Positions 1-11,143 of a DNA stretch of 64,000 nt are shown here, piece after piece. Position 1 is the first letter of the stretch; each line of letters opens with the position of its first letter. The position numbers and the translations under genes were made by a program. The notes beneath the pieces were generated by a model, which worked only from the letters and a program-made list of their open reading frames with translations, was not told where the DNA came from and made no database searches. Source of the DNA: Chiridota heheva (Eukaryota; Echinodermata; Holothuroidea; Apodida; Chiridotidae); the NCBI GenBank assembly GCA_020152595.1, contig JAIGNY010001464.1:1603501-1667500 (forward strand), given 5' to 3'.

Positions 1-44
1 TTTTATAATATATTGGCAGACAGTTTAAGGCAAAGATTTTCTAT

Positions 45-452
45 CATTAGAAATGGCTTTGCTTTAAACCAGGAACATCTCAACCAGCTCTCAAATGGAG
101 CAGGACCGGTCTAAATGAAAGTTATATATTTCTTTGTTTCCTAAACCACAAAACTGTATACAGTTTCACCTTTCCAAGGCTCCTTCAAGATAACAACTAC
201 TCCCACTGGTGTTACATGGTATTTTTAGTGACACACTTCCTAATATAATAGCAATCCTTTGTAATACAAGTAGTAACCGTAATCAATGCTGGCATTGTTT
301 GTCTTTGCTGCTGGGGAAAGGTGAAATGAACTATTAGTGTAGAACTATTTATACCTCAATGTTATGATGCAAAGTTAATCTTGTGGAATGATGTGCTTAA
401 TTTGTTGCTTCAAAATTGCAGGCCAAATTTTTAAGCAGTGCTTTTACTAATG
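45..452 (+). mobile_element. F2 MITE, full-length copy 1
   Basis: A 0.41-kb non-coding repeat found four times in the window. Its ends are imperfect inverted repeats: CATTAGAAATGGCTTTGCTT at the left, and the reverse complement of the right end reads CATTAGTAAAAGCACTGCTT. A conserved interior contains CTGTATACAG and CACTGGTGTTACATGG. No coding capacity is seen. The superfamily is not assigned. Confidence 0.7.
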
Positions 453-897
453 ATGATGATTTCTGTCTCAAGCAGCAGTCAATGAAAATTCAAGTTGACT
501 TTAATAAATATCCACACACTGAATGAATGGAAGCTGGTACGGTAATTCTCGATGTAAAAGAATAAAACACAGTTAATTGTAAATTGAATGAAACCTCAAA
601 AATGTTATTGAAAACAGCTGCTTATATAGACTCCGAGTACATTCTATATGAAGAAATAAGCGTAGCAGGGCGTAGTCCTAATTAATTTTTCAAATTTAGA
701 ATATATTATCGTAATGTTCCAAACTGAAAAGATTACATCAGCAGGTCAGCATGAGTCACTATGATGTCATCATATAATTTTCTTGAACTGCGCCACCCAG
801 TTACTGAATCATAGTTTCATTGTGCAATTTTCGTCTCCCTTTGGAACGTCGGTGAACTCTGATGCTGCATAAATGTGAATGATTCTGTTATTGTATA

Positions 898-1218
898 AAC
901 AATGTTAAGTATCTTGGAGTTTATTTGGACAATGTTTTATCTATGAAAAAACACAGTAATGAGAAATGTAAAATTGCAAGTTTTAACCTTTATAATATCA
1001 GAAAGTTACTTAAACATCTTTCAATTGATTCTACTCGCACTGTTGTGCAGGCGCTTGTCACCTTACATTTTCATTATTGTAATTCCTTGTAATATGGACT
1101 TCCTAGTTCATCCTTGAATAGGTTACAGCGCATTCAGAACATGGCAGCCCGTATTATCCTCCTTTTGAACAAATATGACAGTATATCCTCTGCATTCAAA
1201 CTCCTCCACTGGCTTCCA
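898..1218 (+). pseudogene. CR1/L2-like LINE reverse transcriptase, C-terminal fragment
   Basis: In one frame the DNA reads NNVKYLGVYLDN, then HFHYCNSL-stop-YGLPSSSLNR, LQRIQNMAARII and LLHWLP. These are the usual motifs at the end of non-LTR (CR1/L2/Jockey-like) reverse transcriptases. One in-frame stop (TAA inside CNSL-YGLP) and truncation on both sides make it dead. It runs into the 57-bp minisatellite array at about 1.33 kb. Confidence 0.85.
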
Positions 1219-1327
1219 CTGTGGCAGTGGCAAGATCTATCCTTTGAAATCAGAAAAGCTATCTTCATTGATACGTTAAAAAAAAATTGACTATCTTCTT
1301 TGCGAAATACGTCCTGTATATATAGCA

Positions 1328-1890
1328 ACAGTTTCTCTTTTTTACCTCCATCAATGTAGTTGGACTGGAGGTGCATAAATATCACCAGTTTCTCTCTTTT
1401 ACCTCCACCAATGTAGTTGGACTGGAGGTGCATATATATCACCAGTTTATCTTTTTTACCTCCACCAGTGTAGTTGGATTGGAGGTGCATATATCACCAG
1501 TTTCTCTTTTCTACCTCCACCAATGTAGTTGGACTGGAGGTGCATATATAACACCACTTTCTCTTTTTTACCTCCATTAGTGTAGTTGGACTGGAGGTGC
1601 ATATATCACCAGGTTTTCTTTTCTACCTCCACCAATGTCGTTGGACTGGAGGTGCATATAGAACACCAGTTTCTCTTTTTTACCTCCACCAGTGTAGTTG
1701 GCCTGGAGGTGCATATATGTCACCAGTTTTTTTTTTTTACCTCTACCAGTGTAGTTGGACTGGAGGTGTATATATAGCACCAGTTTTTCTTTTTTGCCTC
1801 CACCAATGTAGTTGGATTAAAGGTGCTTATGTAGTACCAGTTTATCTTTTTAACCTCCACCAATGTAGTTGGACCAGAGGTTGTCTTCAC
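1328..1890. repeat. Minisatellite, about 10 copies of a 57-bp hairpin-forming unit
   Basis: Ten tandem units of about 57 bp, each with a T-rich block, ACCTCCACCAATGTAGTTGG, ACTGGAGGT and CATATATCACC. In each unit ACCTCCA pairs with TGGAGGT and CCAA with TTGG, so every unit can fold into a hairpin. Open frames on both strands across it are repeat artefacts. Confidence 0.95.
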
Positions 1891-2579
1891 CTCTGTTTGT
1901 TTGTTTGTTTGTTTGTCATCAAGATATCTCAAGATCTGAAGATTGGATTTGATTAAAATAATTCTCTGTGGTTTTGTCACTATTTAGGGAAAAGTGATTA
2001 AATTTTGGGACATATTAAAACTGGGAGAGGGCAGAAATGAAAGGGTGGGGATATTGTAGGGTGAAATCTGTCAAGATTTAGTTGAAAAATTCCAGTGGAA
2101 TGTGCTGAAGAATGAATTCTTACCACGAAAGAAATCAAACAATCTACTTTTTGGACTTAAAGAACATCAAATCAAGTAATTCTGGTATCATAGAAAATCA
2201 AAATAATTGGGTTTCTGCCATGAATGGAAAATTATAGAATAGGTATCTTGCTTTAATGGATCTCAAAACAATAAATGCTTAGCCTGAATAAAACTAAACA
2301 AAATGATTTGACTTTGGAAGAAATCAATCAGTTCATGGTAGATGATCCTGAAGTATTCAGAGTGCAAGTTGTCAATACAGTTATTTATTTTTGTGGGGGG
2401 AGGGAGAGGGGTCAAACTAGGTGGGCTAAGGTTGTATTGGATATGAGGAATGAACTTCAAAATATATTAGGCATGTCGGAAATGCCATGGGGCAGAGGTA
2501 TGCACCCTACTGAGTGCTGAAATTCTATTATTTTCATGTTTTTACTTTATTGTGGGATTATTTGTGTGTGGAGGTTTGT
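1891..2579. other. Unassigned sequence upstream of a LINE/SINE-type tail
   Basis: No exon or RNA gene was recognised. The 81-codon + frame at 2275-2520 lacks family motifs and coding character; the DNA may be old transposon 3' sequence because it leads into the tail at 2580-2650. Confidence 0.4.
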
Positions 2580-2652
2580 CTTGTTTTGTAAAGTGCGGAG
2601 AACCTTGTTTTCTGCGCTATATAAGCACCGGGGAAGTAAGTAAGTAATAAGA
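2580..2652 (+). repeat. LINE/SINE 3' tail fragment
   Basis: Contains GTAAAGTGCGGAGAACC and TGCGCTATATAAGCACC, then short AAGT repeats. This is the typical 3' tail of L2/CR1-type LINEs and the SINEs that borrow it. The body upstream is too degraded to class. Confidence 0.55.
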
Positions 2653-2752
2653 TAATTTTAGTTCTTTATTGTTTTGAGTTCATGATTTTTGCTTTCGTAA
2701 TAATGATAATTTCATTTTATTATTCATGTCTTTTTCATATTTTCATATCCAG

Positions 2753-2913
2753 GTCTTTGAGATATTTGGTCCAGTTGTTGCTCCACTGTACACGGTCAGG
2801 TTTAATAGTACTAAAGACATCACAGATCAGGACATAACACTGAACATGCATGCCTACTTTGCTCCATGGAGGGAGGACATCACAAACTACGTCTTTGTTC
2901 TGCAGCTTCAAAG
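2753..2913 (+). CDS. NAF1: NAF1, internal exon encoding part of the Gar1/Naf1-like domain (5' exons lie outside the window)
   Basis: This exon encodes 53 whole residues plus two bases, opening with VFEIFGPVVAPLYTVRF. That is the hallmark strand of the Gar1/Naf1 RNP-assembly domain; the family pattern is GKVFEIFGPV..P.Y.VRF. It continues through a segment with YFAPWREDITNYVF, matching the YFAP...D.T.YIF stretch of vertebrate NAF1. NAF1 is a nuclear factor that holds dyskerin (the pseudouridine synthase) during assembly of H/ACA snoRNPs and telomerase, and is later replaced by GAR1. The acceptor is AG at 2751-2752 and the donor GTAAAG starts at 2914. The exon starts in phase 0 and leaves AG, which the next exon completes to a serine codon. 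A 15.8-kb intron follows. No homologous upstream exon was recognised in 1-2750, so the N-terminal half of the protein must be encoded further upstream. Confidence 0.93.
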
Positions 2914-3456
2914 GTAAAGTCATGAGAGAAAATATGCAGGAGTATTTGTATTTTATGAAATTTGAATCTCTTTCTTAAAAAGTCCCCGTACTTCTCCCCT
3001 CCCTTACTCCTCCCTCTCATTTTCTCCTCTCTTACACTTCACTAATAGCCTTCATACTTAACCTGTCCATCCCTTTCTGTTACTACTAAAGATTGCATTT
3101 TTACCTTTGGCACTTTCAGAGTTGGAATTACTGATGAAATCTCCCACGGTTCTGAATAAAGGTGTTGAAAATCTTCCCACAAAAAAACGTGACAGAATTA
3201 ATATTAACGTAGTAAATACATTTTTATATGCTTCCCTCTTTCTCAATTAATGTATCATTCATCGCACAATTACATGGGGGACGTTTTAGAGCACACATTT
3301 ACCACATATACTGTTGCTTACTTGAGAAATCTAAAAGAAAAATTCTTTCTGCAAATTGCTGTTTCTTTCCGCCGTAATAGCCTCCGTAACCGTAGATTAA
3401 GTTTTCCAGGTCTGGGCATGGTGGACTATTGTTGCTGTGCCGTAAATGCTAAACAA
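2914..3456. other. NAF1 intron, unassigned part
   Basis: A C/T-rich stretch (about 2970-3045) and AT-rich DNA with no recognised feature. The 115-codon + frame starting at 3250 runs into a transposon and shows no protein family. Confidence 0.5.
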
Positions 3457-4065
3457 ACAAACTATAAGGGTGTTTCAGCTGAAGTCATATGGTCACATGA
3501 CTTTGTTTACATCGCCATTTTGTCGGAAAAACACTGCTCTACACTTTATCAGACCTACATACGTTTGCATGTATATAATATTATTTTTGTAAGATAATTA
3601 TGCTGGAATCTTGCTGTGCTGTTGTGTTCACTAAAAGATGTGTGTGGGGAATAAAAACATTTTCTTAATTTCCATCTGATCCTAATCGACGTTTGAAGTG
3701 GCTTTCTGCTGTACGACACGATGGCTTTCATCCTACCGTTTACACTAGCATTTGCAGCGAGCACTTTATGTAAGCTTTGTCTGAGTATAACGAACAATCA
3801 GCTGGTGTAAATATTAAAGTTACTCTTCATATACTCAGTGAATATAGGAAACTTACGGAAAATATGAAGTAAAATCGGATGCGAAACCAAAAAAAAAAAC
3901 TGCAATTAGTAAAATTTGCTGAACTGGTACTGGTAGGTTAGCATGTAGTATGTTTGTTGTACCTGTGATGTAACTGAGCTGTGTGAAGACGTGTGAAATG
4001 CAACGACGCTGCTGCCTTGCAAAATGTAGTTGAGTTGGGGTCACATGATGAAATCCCTCTATGAA
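3457..4065 (+). mobile_element. THAP-bearing non-autonomous DNA transposon, copy 1
   Basis: The left end is AGGGTGTTTCAGCTGA (about 3468). The right end, reverse-complemented, reads AGGGATTTCATCATGTGACC (about 4060), so short terminal inverted repeats are present. Copy 2 lies at 16246-16825. The interior keeps a degenerate THAP exon (3600-3773) and a shared 3' region containing ATGAAGTAAAATCGGA. The exact boundary and target duplication were not fixed. Confidence 0.6.
3600..3773 (+). pseudogene. THAP zinc-finger remnant, copy 1
   Basis: From ATG at 3600 one frame reads MLESCCAVVFTKRC, then one stop (TAA), then FPSDPNRRLKWLSAVRHDGF and HPTVYTSICSEHFM before a second stop. FPxDPxRRxxW, the spacing and C-x2-H (CSEH) are the C2CH THAP DNA-binding domain of P-element and Kolobok transposases and of host THAP proteins. 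The second zinc cysteine is Phe here, and a stop splits the domain, so it is dead. Confidence 0.85.
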
Positions 4066-4491
4066 AGGTATGTATATAAACCCTGCGAATAAGCCTAGAT
4101 GCAGATTAAGGGAGTCTACAAATTAAGAGTTGATTTATAGCACCCAAATTATTGTTGAATGCTCTTCCTTTTTATATAACATTGCAGACACATAACGAGA
4201 ACATTGATTCCTACCATTGTCTATGAGTTCTTGTGATACATTAGCTAGTCAGTTCTGCTGGTGCGAAGATTTAAAACAATCAGAACAGAATTGACAATCA
4301 AGCATGAAAGATGGGTAACATGAGCATTGCATGGCCCTAGGAGTCTAATGGCTCAGATGGATTTAACTAACAGCTTGAAAATTCCAATGTAGTACTTAAA
4401 GTTTGTGTTTACAGGAAATTATTGGGTAGGCGGCGAAATAAGCATCCAACAAATTTATTGCTAAATATCTTTTGATTTTTAACATACCAAA
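4066..4491. other. NAF1 intron, unassigned
   Basis: AT-rich sequence between two transposons; no exon, RNA gene or tandem repeat was recognised. Confidence 0.5.
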
Positions 4492-5079
4492 TTAAAGGAT
4501 AAGTTCAGTGGTCAAGCAAGTCCATCTTATATGAAAGAGGAATTTAAAAAGAAACAAAATGCTGCAGAAAGCATTCAAAAATGTTATTCTGTTAAGGAGA
4601 TATTAAAGTTTGAAGTTTGGTATCATTTGTGTTAAAACGACTGAAATCAGACTATTAGTAATGTCATAGCCTCGATTTCTCAAAGCCTTTGTGCTTCTTT
4701 TATATTGTGTTCTTCGATTTGGTGGCTTACAAACCACTAGATATGTCACAAAAGTAGTAAACCAGAATCTTGAATGGATTATTATAATTTACCACCCAAA
4801 AAAAGTTAGAGGGAAAATAATTGAAATAGGAAAAAAAGTTGAATACCTTTTCTTTAAAATACTGTACATTAACAATTGTTGAGAATGTGAGAATAAGGGC
4901 GCCAAGCTTCCATAGTAGATTTACCACACCAGTCATTTCTACACAGATAAGACAGAACTTTAAACTTAGATATCTCCTTAACGGAGTGAGATCTTTGAAT
5001 GTTTCTTCGCCGTTTTGCTTCTTTTGATGTTCTCTTTCATATAAGATGGACATGCTTGACCACTAAACTAATCCTTTAA
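4492..5079. mobile_element. K1 MITE, full-length copy with TTAA duplications
   Basis: The 580-bp element (4496-5075) begins AGGATAAGTTCAGTGGTCAA and ends TTGACCACTAAACTAATCCT, with long inverted arms continuing inward (CTTATATGAAAGAGG against CTCTTTCATATAAG). TTAA flanks both ends (4492-4495, 5076-5079). It has no coding capacity. K1 is repeated at 5787, 52083, 56106 and 61706, with partial copies near 8587, 9849 and 32207. Confidence 0.88.
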
Positions 5080-5250
5080 TAGAAAATAAAAAAATTTAAA
5101 TCAAAATTACGAGAAAAACTAACATCTTACATTTTTCAAACCTGCAGTATGTAGCAATGCCTGATACGAAGTTTTTGTATCTCTCAAGTCACACCCCCTA
5201 TCAAAATCTAATTAGAAAGAGAACTCACAACCTCTCAAAAACTTAATCAA

Positions 5251-5782
5251 CACATTGAGTCCCACTTGGTTTTAGTGTGTAATTTCCTTAGGGCCCAGAA
5301 GGTTTTTCCAAATTTATCATTGCTCCACCTAGCTTTTTTTTATCTGCGTTGTCTCTGTCGAAGTTGATCCAAAAATCACTATTATTTATAGTCAATTCCT
5401 CTTCATCACTGTCAAAACCACTCTCGCTATCACTCTTCATATCAAAACCTTGCTCAAAACCAGACTCACCTTCACTATCTAACGGCGGAGGATGGCCAAC
5501 TAGTAACACCATTTTGTGTGTAAATTGCCTATCTAAGTCTCCACTTCACTTCGTTTACAAAATTTTGTCCTGTGTTTGACCCTTTTCTTACAGAAACAGG
5601 AAGTATGACCACTTGGAAATACGTAGACAAAGTGATTATTTACATTAATTTTACAGAACAAAAAAGGAAGTACCCCACCAATTTGAATAAATTCCATGTA
5701 ATTGATGCTATGATATCCGTCACGTATATTTGAAAGAAAAAAATATGGATTCGTATATGACGCGATGCTGGGACTCAGCGTG
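5251..5782 (-). mobile_element. TTAA-type DNA transposon fragment with an acidic ORF
   Basis: The left end is CACATTGAGTCCC and the right end, reverse-complemented, is CACGCTGAGTCCC. TTAA follows on the right (5783-5786), and a decayed TCAA precedes on the left. On the - strand, 5288-5512 reads MVLLVGHPPPLDSEGESG and then an acidic run with SDSESGFDSDEEEL. Acidic N-termini are usual in piggyBac-type transposases, so this may be a deleted member. The rest of the transposase is absent, and the class is an inference. A related left end occurs at about 23428. Confidence 0.5.
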
Positions 5783-5786
5783 TTAA

Positions 5787-6625
5787 AGGATTAGCTCAGT
5801 GACATTAGAAATGGCATTGCTTAAAACCAGGAGTCTCAACCTGTCCTCAAATGGAGCTGGGCCGGCCGAAGTAAAAGTTATATATTTCTTTCCCAATCCA
5901 CAAAACTGTATACAGTTACTGTATACAGTTTTGCCTGTTCAAGGCTCCTTCACTATAACAACTACTCCCACTGGCGTTACATGGTATTTTTAGTAACACC
6001 CATCAGATTATTATAGCAATCCTTTGTAATATAAGTAGTAACCGTAATCAATGCTGGCGTTGGTTGTCTTTGCTGCTAGGAAAGGTGAAATGAAATATGA
6101 GCATACAACAACTATTTATACCTCAATGTTATGATGCAAAGGTAATCTTGTGGAATCATGCGTTTAATTTGTTGCTTGAAAATTGCCTTTAATATTTTAT
6201 TCCATTAAGGAGATATTCAAGTTTAATGCTCTGTCTTATCTGTGTAGAAATGACTGGTGCTACTATGGGAAGGTTGTAGCTCTCATCCTTACATTCTTCA
6301 CAATTAATAATGTATTTTAAAAAAAGTTGATATAACTTTTTTAATATTTAAATTATTTTACCCTGAACTTTCTTCAGGTGGTGAATTATAATTACCCATA
6401 ATCGATTCTGTTTTACTATTCTGACATATCCAATGGTTTTAAGTCACAAAATTGCTGGAAAAAATATGATAGATTACTTTGAGGAATCTGAGGCTGTGAT
6501 GTCACGACTGGTCTCATTTTAGTCGTTTCTATGCAAATGATACCAAACTTTAAACTTAAATATCTCCTTAACCGAATAAGATTTTTTGAATGCTTTCTTC
6601 CCCTTTTTATTAGCTTAACTATTCA
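5787..6625 (+). mobile_element. K1 MITE copy interrupted by an F2 MITE
   Basis: The K1 left end AGGATTAGCTCAGTG (5787-5802) is followed at once by F2. K1 sequence resumes near 6189 (AAGGAGATATTCAAGTTTAA) and runs to about 6625. The right terminus has decayed. The TTAA before it (5783-5786) is shared with the preceding element. Confidence 0.65.
5803..6188 (+). mobile_element. F2 MITE, copy 2, right end lost
   Basis: Starts CATTAGAAATGGCATTGCTT and follows copy 1 closely through the CTGTATACAG region, with a local duplication of that motif at about 5908-5930. It stops before the usual right terminus. It sits inside a K1 element, so it inserted later. Confidence 0.75.
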
Positions 6626-6635
6626 AAAAATGATT

Positions 6636-7020
6636 AGGGTTACACACGAACACACACGCGTTGAGCAATATTCTAGATAATCATACAGGAAATAAATTTT
6701 ATAAGATGCTATGAATTTTTGCTTACACACGATGAAGTTTACAATTGAGGCTTTCTGATCATACTGGAAAATTTGCTAGAAATGCTTTTTTCTTCTGTGG
6801 AGAAATTTGCTTTAGTGGGGCGCGATTTTCTGTCGCGACACAAAGCTTGCTTTAATGGGCGTAGAAACGCCCTTTCAATCAAATTTCAGTTATTATCTGA
6901 ATAGCCATGCGATGAAGATCTTTTTCTGAAAACAAGAAGACAAAATGTTTCTTTTCCTTTGTTTTATTCAATTTTGTTTAATAAATCTCTTGCCGTGTCT
7001 CGTTTGGTGTGTAAAGGCCT
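6636..7020 (+). mobile_element. G1 inverted-repeat element, copy 1 (decayed ends)
   Basis: About 370 bp matching, in opposite orientation, the element at 61074-61450. Shared blocks include GATGAAGTTTACAATTGAGG, GGAGAAATTTGCTTTAG and CGCGATTTTCTGTCGCGAC. The terminus carries a decayed version of the CACACCG...CGCGACGCG inverted repeat. Non-coding. Confidence 0.7.
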
Positions 7021-7635
7021 TAAGAACTATTCTACTCAGCTTGGCGCCCACGTCCGCCTCGGCATTGGTTAACAAATTCTGGGGAGCAAGGTCTATAAAA
7101 AGCTTGTCGTCATTTGAAAATGTACATAATTCAAACGTGGAATAAATACATGTATATAGAATGTGCATGTCTGAATTAAGATTTGCAGTGTCATAGATGG
7201 TAATCAAAATAACAAATATTTAGGCTTGAAAAGAACTGAAAAGTTAAAAAATATCTGAAATAATGTTTTAAAGATTTTTTAGAAGTTATTAGACTCCACC
7301 TTATAAGTTGACTGCTAATTTGCATAGAGTTGTTATATGAACTGACTTTTATTTATGTATGGGCACAAACAAACAAACATAGTATGCAATTCACATTTAA
7401 AAAGGGACATAGACCATTGATTGCTCTTTTCATTCTTCCAAGTGCACAAATAGATTCTACCAATGTACTACAGGTGGCCAATTATTTATTCAGGACATTT
7501 TTGCATTCATTCAACAATGAGATGTGCTTCTTTGACGAATTTCAGAAGTGTTCATTGCACTATTAGAATTGGCACTTGGAATATATGACTTGAATAAAAG
7601 GATCTTGAAGAATGACATGTAAGATGGTAATTACA
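7021..7635. other. NAF1 intron, unassigned
   Basis: No exon or repeat family recognised; short frames (for example 7330-7566 on +) lack motifs. Confidence 0.5.
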
Positions 7636-8165
7636 TATGGGAGAGATGGCATCAGGGAGGGAGGAATAGATGGCATCAGGGAGGAAGAGATAGATGGCAT
7701 CAGATAGGGAGGATGATGGATGAATGGCATAGGGTAGAGAGGGATGGATGGCAATTGGGAGGATGGATGGAGAGCTTTGGGGAGGGAAGGGATGGATTGT
7801 TTCCAAAAATAATGGATGAATGGCATCGGGAAGGTGAGGGATGGATGGCATTAGGGAGGAGGGAATCGATATTATCAACAGGGGAGGATGATGATATTGG
7901 GGAGGGTGGGAAGGATAGCATCAGGGCGGGAGGGATAGAAGGCTTTGGGGAAGGATGGATGGCATCAGGGAGGGAGGGATGGATGGCATCTGGGAGGGAT
8001 GGATGGATGGCCTTGGGAAGGGATAGATGTCATTGGGGAGGGACTGATGGCATCAGGGAGTGATGGATGGATGGATGTCATTTGGGAGGGAGGGATGGAT
8101 GGATGGCATCAGGGAGGGAGGGATGGAGGACATCATGGAGAGAGGGAGGGATGAAGGGATAGATG
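7636..8165. repeat. GGGAGGGATGGATGGCATCA minisatellite
   Basis: About 0.53 kb of variable 12-28-bp units built from GGGAGGGATGGATGG and GGCATCA. One strand is strongly purine-rich. Frames on both strands are repeat artefacts. Confidence 0.93.
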
Positions 8166-8284
8166 ACTTTCAGTTGGAATTAATTAAACTAGTGACATTT
8201 CATACTTTACTACTTGCAGTGCCTATTAAATGTATGTCTTCATTTTATTAAAAAGCATTATTCAAAGTGAATAAATGAGATATC

Positions 8285-8396
8285 GTGTTTACAAGCAAAG
8301 CGTCACACTTGCACGCACACACACATACCCACACACACACACACCAACACCACTGCATAAGTTCCAGATGCTGATAGCATCGGAACCAAAAATGAA
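8285..8396 (-). repeat. Fragment of the R20 repeat with hairpin terminus
   Basis: A CA-rich tract followed by GATGCTGATAGCATC and GGAACC is the inverse of the start of the repeat at 29278 (GGTTCCGATGCTATCAGCATC). The hairpin terminus is preserved. Confidence 0.6.
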
Positions 8397-8586
8397 AACA
8401 AAGAATTAGATACTGTCAGTGGACTTCCCTAAAGCTTAGCTTGTTAGCAAAATTTCTCTCATTGGAAGTTACTGCTAACTGCTTTAATATTTCCTTCCTT
8501 AAGGAAGTAACTGCTTACTTCCTTCAAGTAGCGCACTCCCCTGCAGCTTCAAAAAGTTGAGCATGCTGTCATTCAGACAGCTCTTT

Positions 8587-9848
8587 TAAGTCGTCTTTCA
8601 TATAAGGTGGACTTTTTAACCCCTGAACTAATTTTTTGATAACGATTTTCTTCCTAATTTGGCAAATGCAGGAAATAAGTTGAATTTATTTTGTGTTTTA
8701 TTCATTAGAGAAAGCAGATATAAACCTTGGTGATTTGTAATATCTTTTCACTTTCTGAAAGCAGTGCTCTCCTTCTTAATCAGTGATTAGCATCACTTTT
8801 CTTAATGCCTGACTCGGCTTGACGGGACGAATTTGCCACTGTTTCTCTCTTCAGAGAACAGTGCTTTTTATGCAGGAACAGTGGATTTTCAAACATCACT
8901 GTTACAGTGGAACAGTGTTCTTTTCACAAGCATGGTGGCATAAATGATCTCTAACTTCTCCTAAAAAAAAATTGCATGTTGTTAAACAAGATTATCATCA
9001 AAGATAATATCTTTCAATAAGAAAAAGTTTTTCCCACCTTGCCTGCAATTAATTGTCAGCACAATTAATCAGGAACACACATCACACATACAGTATGCAA
9101 GAATGCTTACATGTGTGCAATTGTACGCAACTTGATGCTACATCATGTAAATACTATTAAACGACATACATATTTGCACATATTGACCAATAAAGTAGTC
9201 GTAAATTACACCCTTTTTGAAGAATAGAATTTGTCCTGTTATGGGCAAGAAAAGTTGGAACACTGAAATCTGACCCCAGTATTATTTGAGAAGGTACTGT
9301 TCCGTGGAAAAGTGGCGGGGAAAAACTTACATTTTGAACCCTGCTTTGAGTTGAGAAGAGTACATGCTTTTTAAATTCCTATCTGGTAGTGGTGCTTTAA
9401 CTCCCTGTAATCTCCAGCATATTTCAGCTGTTCCTCATATGACACGTGGTAACAGTTTAAAGTTGACCAAAGAGTTTTCACTGATTGATATTTGGAGTTG
9501 TTGCTTTTCTCAAAGGGTTGTTAATGAGTTGAATGGTTTACCTGAGTGGGTGGTTAGCTTCAATTCTGCTAACTATTTCAAAATCAACATTGATAAGTTC
9601 TTTAACTCTGGGCATCTTTGATTTTCACTATTTTTTTGGTGGTGTTATTTTGGGCTTAATATGGGGTGAATAACCCTTCTTAGCTTGTTATCTTGTTATG
9701 TTATGTAATGTCCAACATGCTTAACTTTAGTGCTGTTGATCTGCAATTGATTCATAAAACATTTAATCGCCAAAATTTGCGAGCATTTAGAGATTAATCA
9801 CAACCAATTAAGTGTTCAAAGAAACCCAATGAAATTTGTGTAGAACTT
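8587..9848 (+). repeat. 1.26-kb tandem duplication, unit 1
   Basis: Begins TAAGTCGTCTTTCATATAAG (a K1 end fragment) and repeats as unit 2 from about 9849 with few differences. Offsets are 1260-1262 bases throughout. It carries a LINE C-terminal remnant. Confidence 0.93.
9364..9621 (+). pseudogene. LINE reverse transcriptase C-terminal remnant (duplication unit 1)
   Basis: The frame reads TRGNSLKLTKEFSLIDIWS, then FSQRVVNELNGLPEWVV and INIDKFF. This matches the RG-SLKL-K...R...FF..RVVN.WN.LPE.VV...F...LD pattern at the end of CR1/Jockey-like LINE proteins. Upstream RT is missing. Confidence 0.8.
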
Positions 9849-11143
9849 TAAGTCGTCTTTCATATAAGGTGGACTTTTTAACCCCTGAACTAATTTTTTG
9901 ATAACGATTTTCTTCCTAATTTGGCAAATGCAGGAAATAAGTTGAATTTATTTTGTGTTTTATTCATTAGAGAAAGCAGATATAAACCTTGGTGATTTGT
10001 AATATCTTTTCACTTTCTGAAAGCAGTGCTCTCCTTCTTAATCAGTGATTAGCATCACTTTTCTTAATGCCTGACTCGGCTTGACGGGACGAATTTGCTA
10101 CTGTTTCTCTGTTCAGAGAACAGTTCTTTTTATGCAGGAACAGTGGATTTTCAAACATCACTGTTACAGTGGAACAGTGTTTTTTCACAAGCATGGTGGC
10201 ATAAATGATCTCTAACTTCTCCTAAAAAAAATTGCATGTTGTTAAACAAGATTATCATCAAAGATAATATCTTTCAATAAGAAAAAGTTTTTCCCACCTT
10301 GCCTGCAATTAATTGTCAGCACAATTAATCAGGAACACACATTACACATGCAGTATGCAAGAATGCTTACATGTGTACTATTGTACGCAACTTAATGTTA
10401 CATCATGTAAATACTATTAAACGACATACATATTTGCACATATTGTCCAATAAAGTAGTCGTAAATTACACCTATTTTGAAGAATAGAATTTGTCCTGTT
10501 ATCGGCAAGAAAAGTTGGAACACTGAAATCTGACCCAGTATTATTTAAGAAGGTGCTGTTCCGTGAAAAAGTGGCGGGCGAAAAACTTAAATTTTGAACC
10601 CTGCTTTGAGTTGAGAAGAGTACATGCTTTTTAAATTCCTATCTGGTAGTGGTGCTTTGACTTCCTGTAATCTCCAGCATATTTTAGCTGTTCCTCATAT
10701 GACACATGGTAACAGTTTAAAGTTAACCAAAGAGTTCTCACTGATTGATATTCGGAGTTGTTGCTTTCCTCAAAGGGTTGTTAATGAGTTGATTGGTTTA
10801 CCTGAGTGGGTAGTTAGCTTCAATTCCGCTAACAATTTCAAAATCAACATTGATAAGTTCTTGAACTCTGGGTATCTTTGATTTTTACTATTTTTTGGGT
10901 GGTGTTATTTTGGGCCTAATATGGGGTGAATAACCCTTCTTAGCCTGTTATCTTGTTATGTTATGTAATGTCCAACTTGCTTAACTTTGGTGCTGTTGAT
11001 CTGCAATTGATTCATAAAACGTTTAATCGCCAAACTTTGCGAGCATTTAGAGATTAATCACAACCAATCTTCCCCCCAAAATAGGTAAAAAAGCAAACAC
11101 TTTTAATTGTTCAAAGAAACCTAATGAAATTTGTGTAGAACTG
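9849..11143 (+). repeat. 1.26-kb tandem duplication, unit 2
   Basis: The second copy of 8587-9848, with an extra 40 bases near 11071 (CTTCCCCCCAAAATAGG). A third, short match to its right end (CCAATGAAATTT) lies near 12880-12935, beyond an RNase H LINE. The LINE may therefore have entered a third, now incomplete, unit. Confidence 0.9.
10624..10881 (+). pseudogene. LINE reverse transcriptase C-terminal remnant (duplication unit 2)
   Basis: Same frame as 9364-9621, with THGNSLKLTKEFSLIDIRS and FPQRVVNELIGLPEWVV. The two copies stayed open after duplication but lack a promoter, a start context or the rest of the LINE protein. Confidence 0.8.

Noticed and set aside
1134..1980. Open frames of 60-119 codons on both strands
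   Set aside because: They follow the 57-bp minisatellite period; both strands are open equally, and no family motif is present.
2275..2520. Possible upstream NAF1 exon
   Set aside because: The frame lacks NAF1-like sequence, has no good donor in phase and leads into a LINE/SINE tail.
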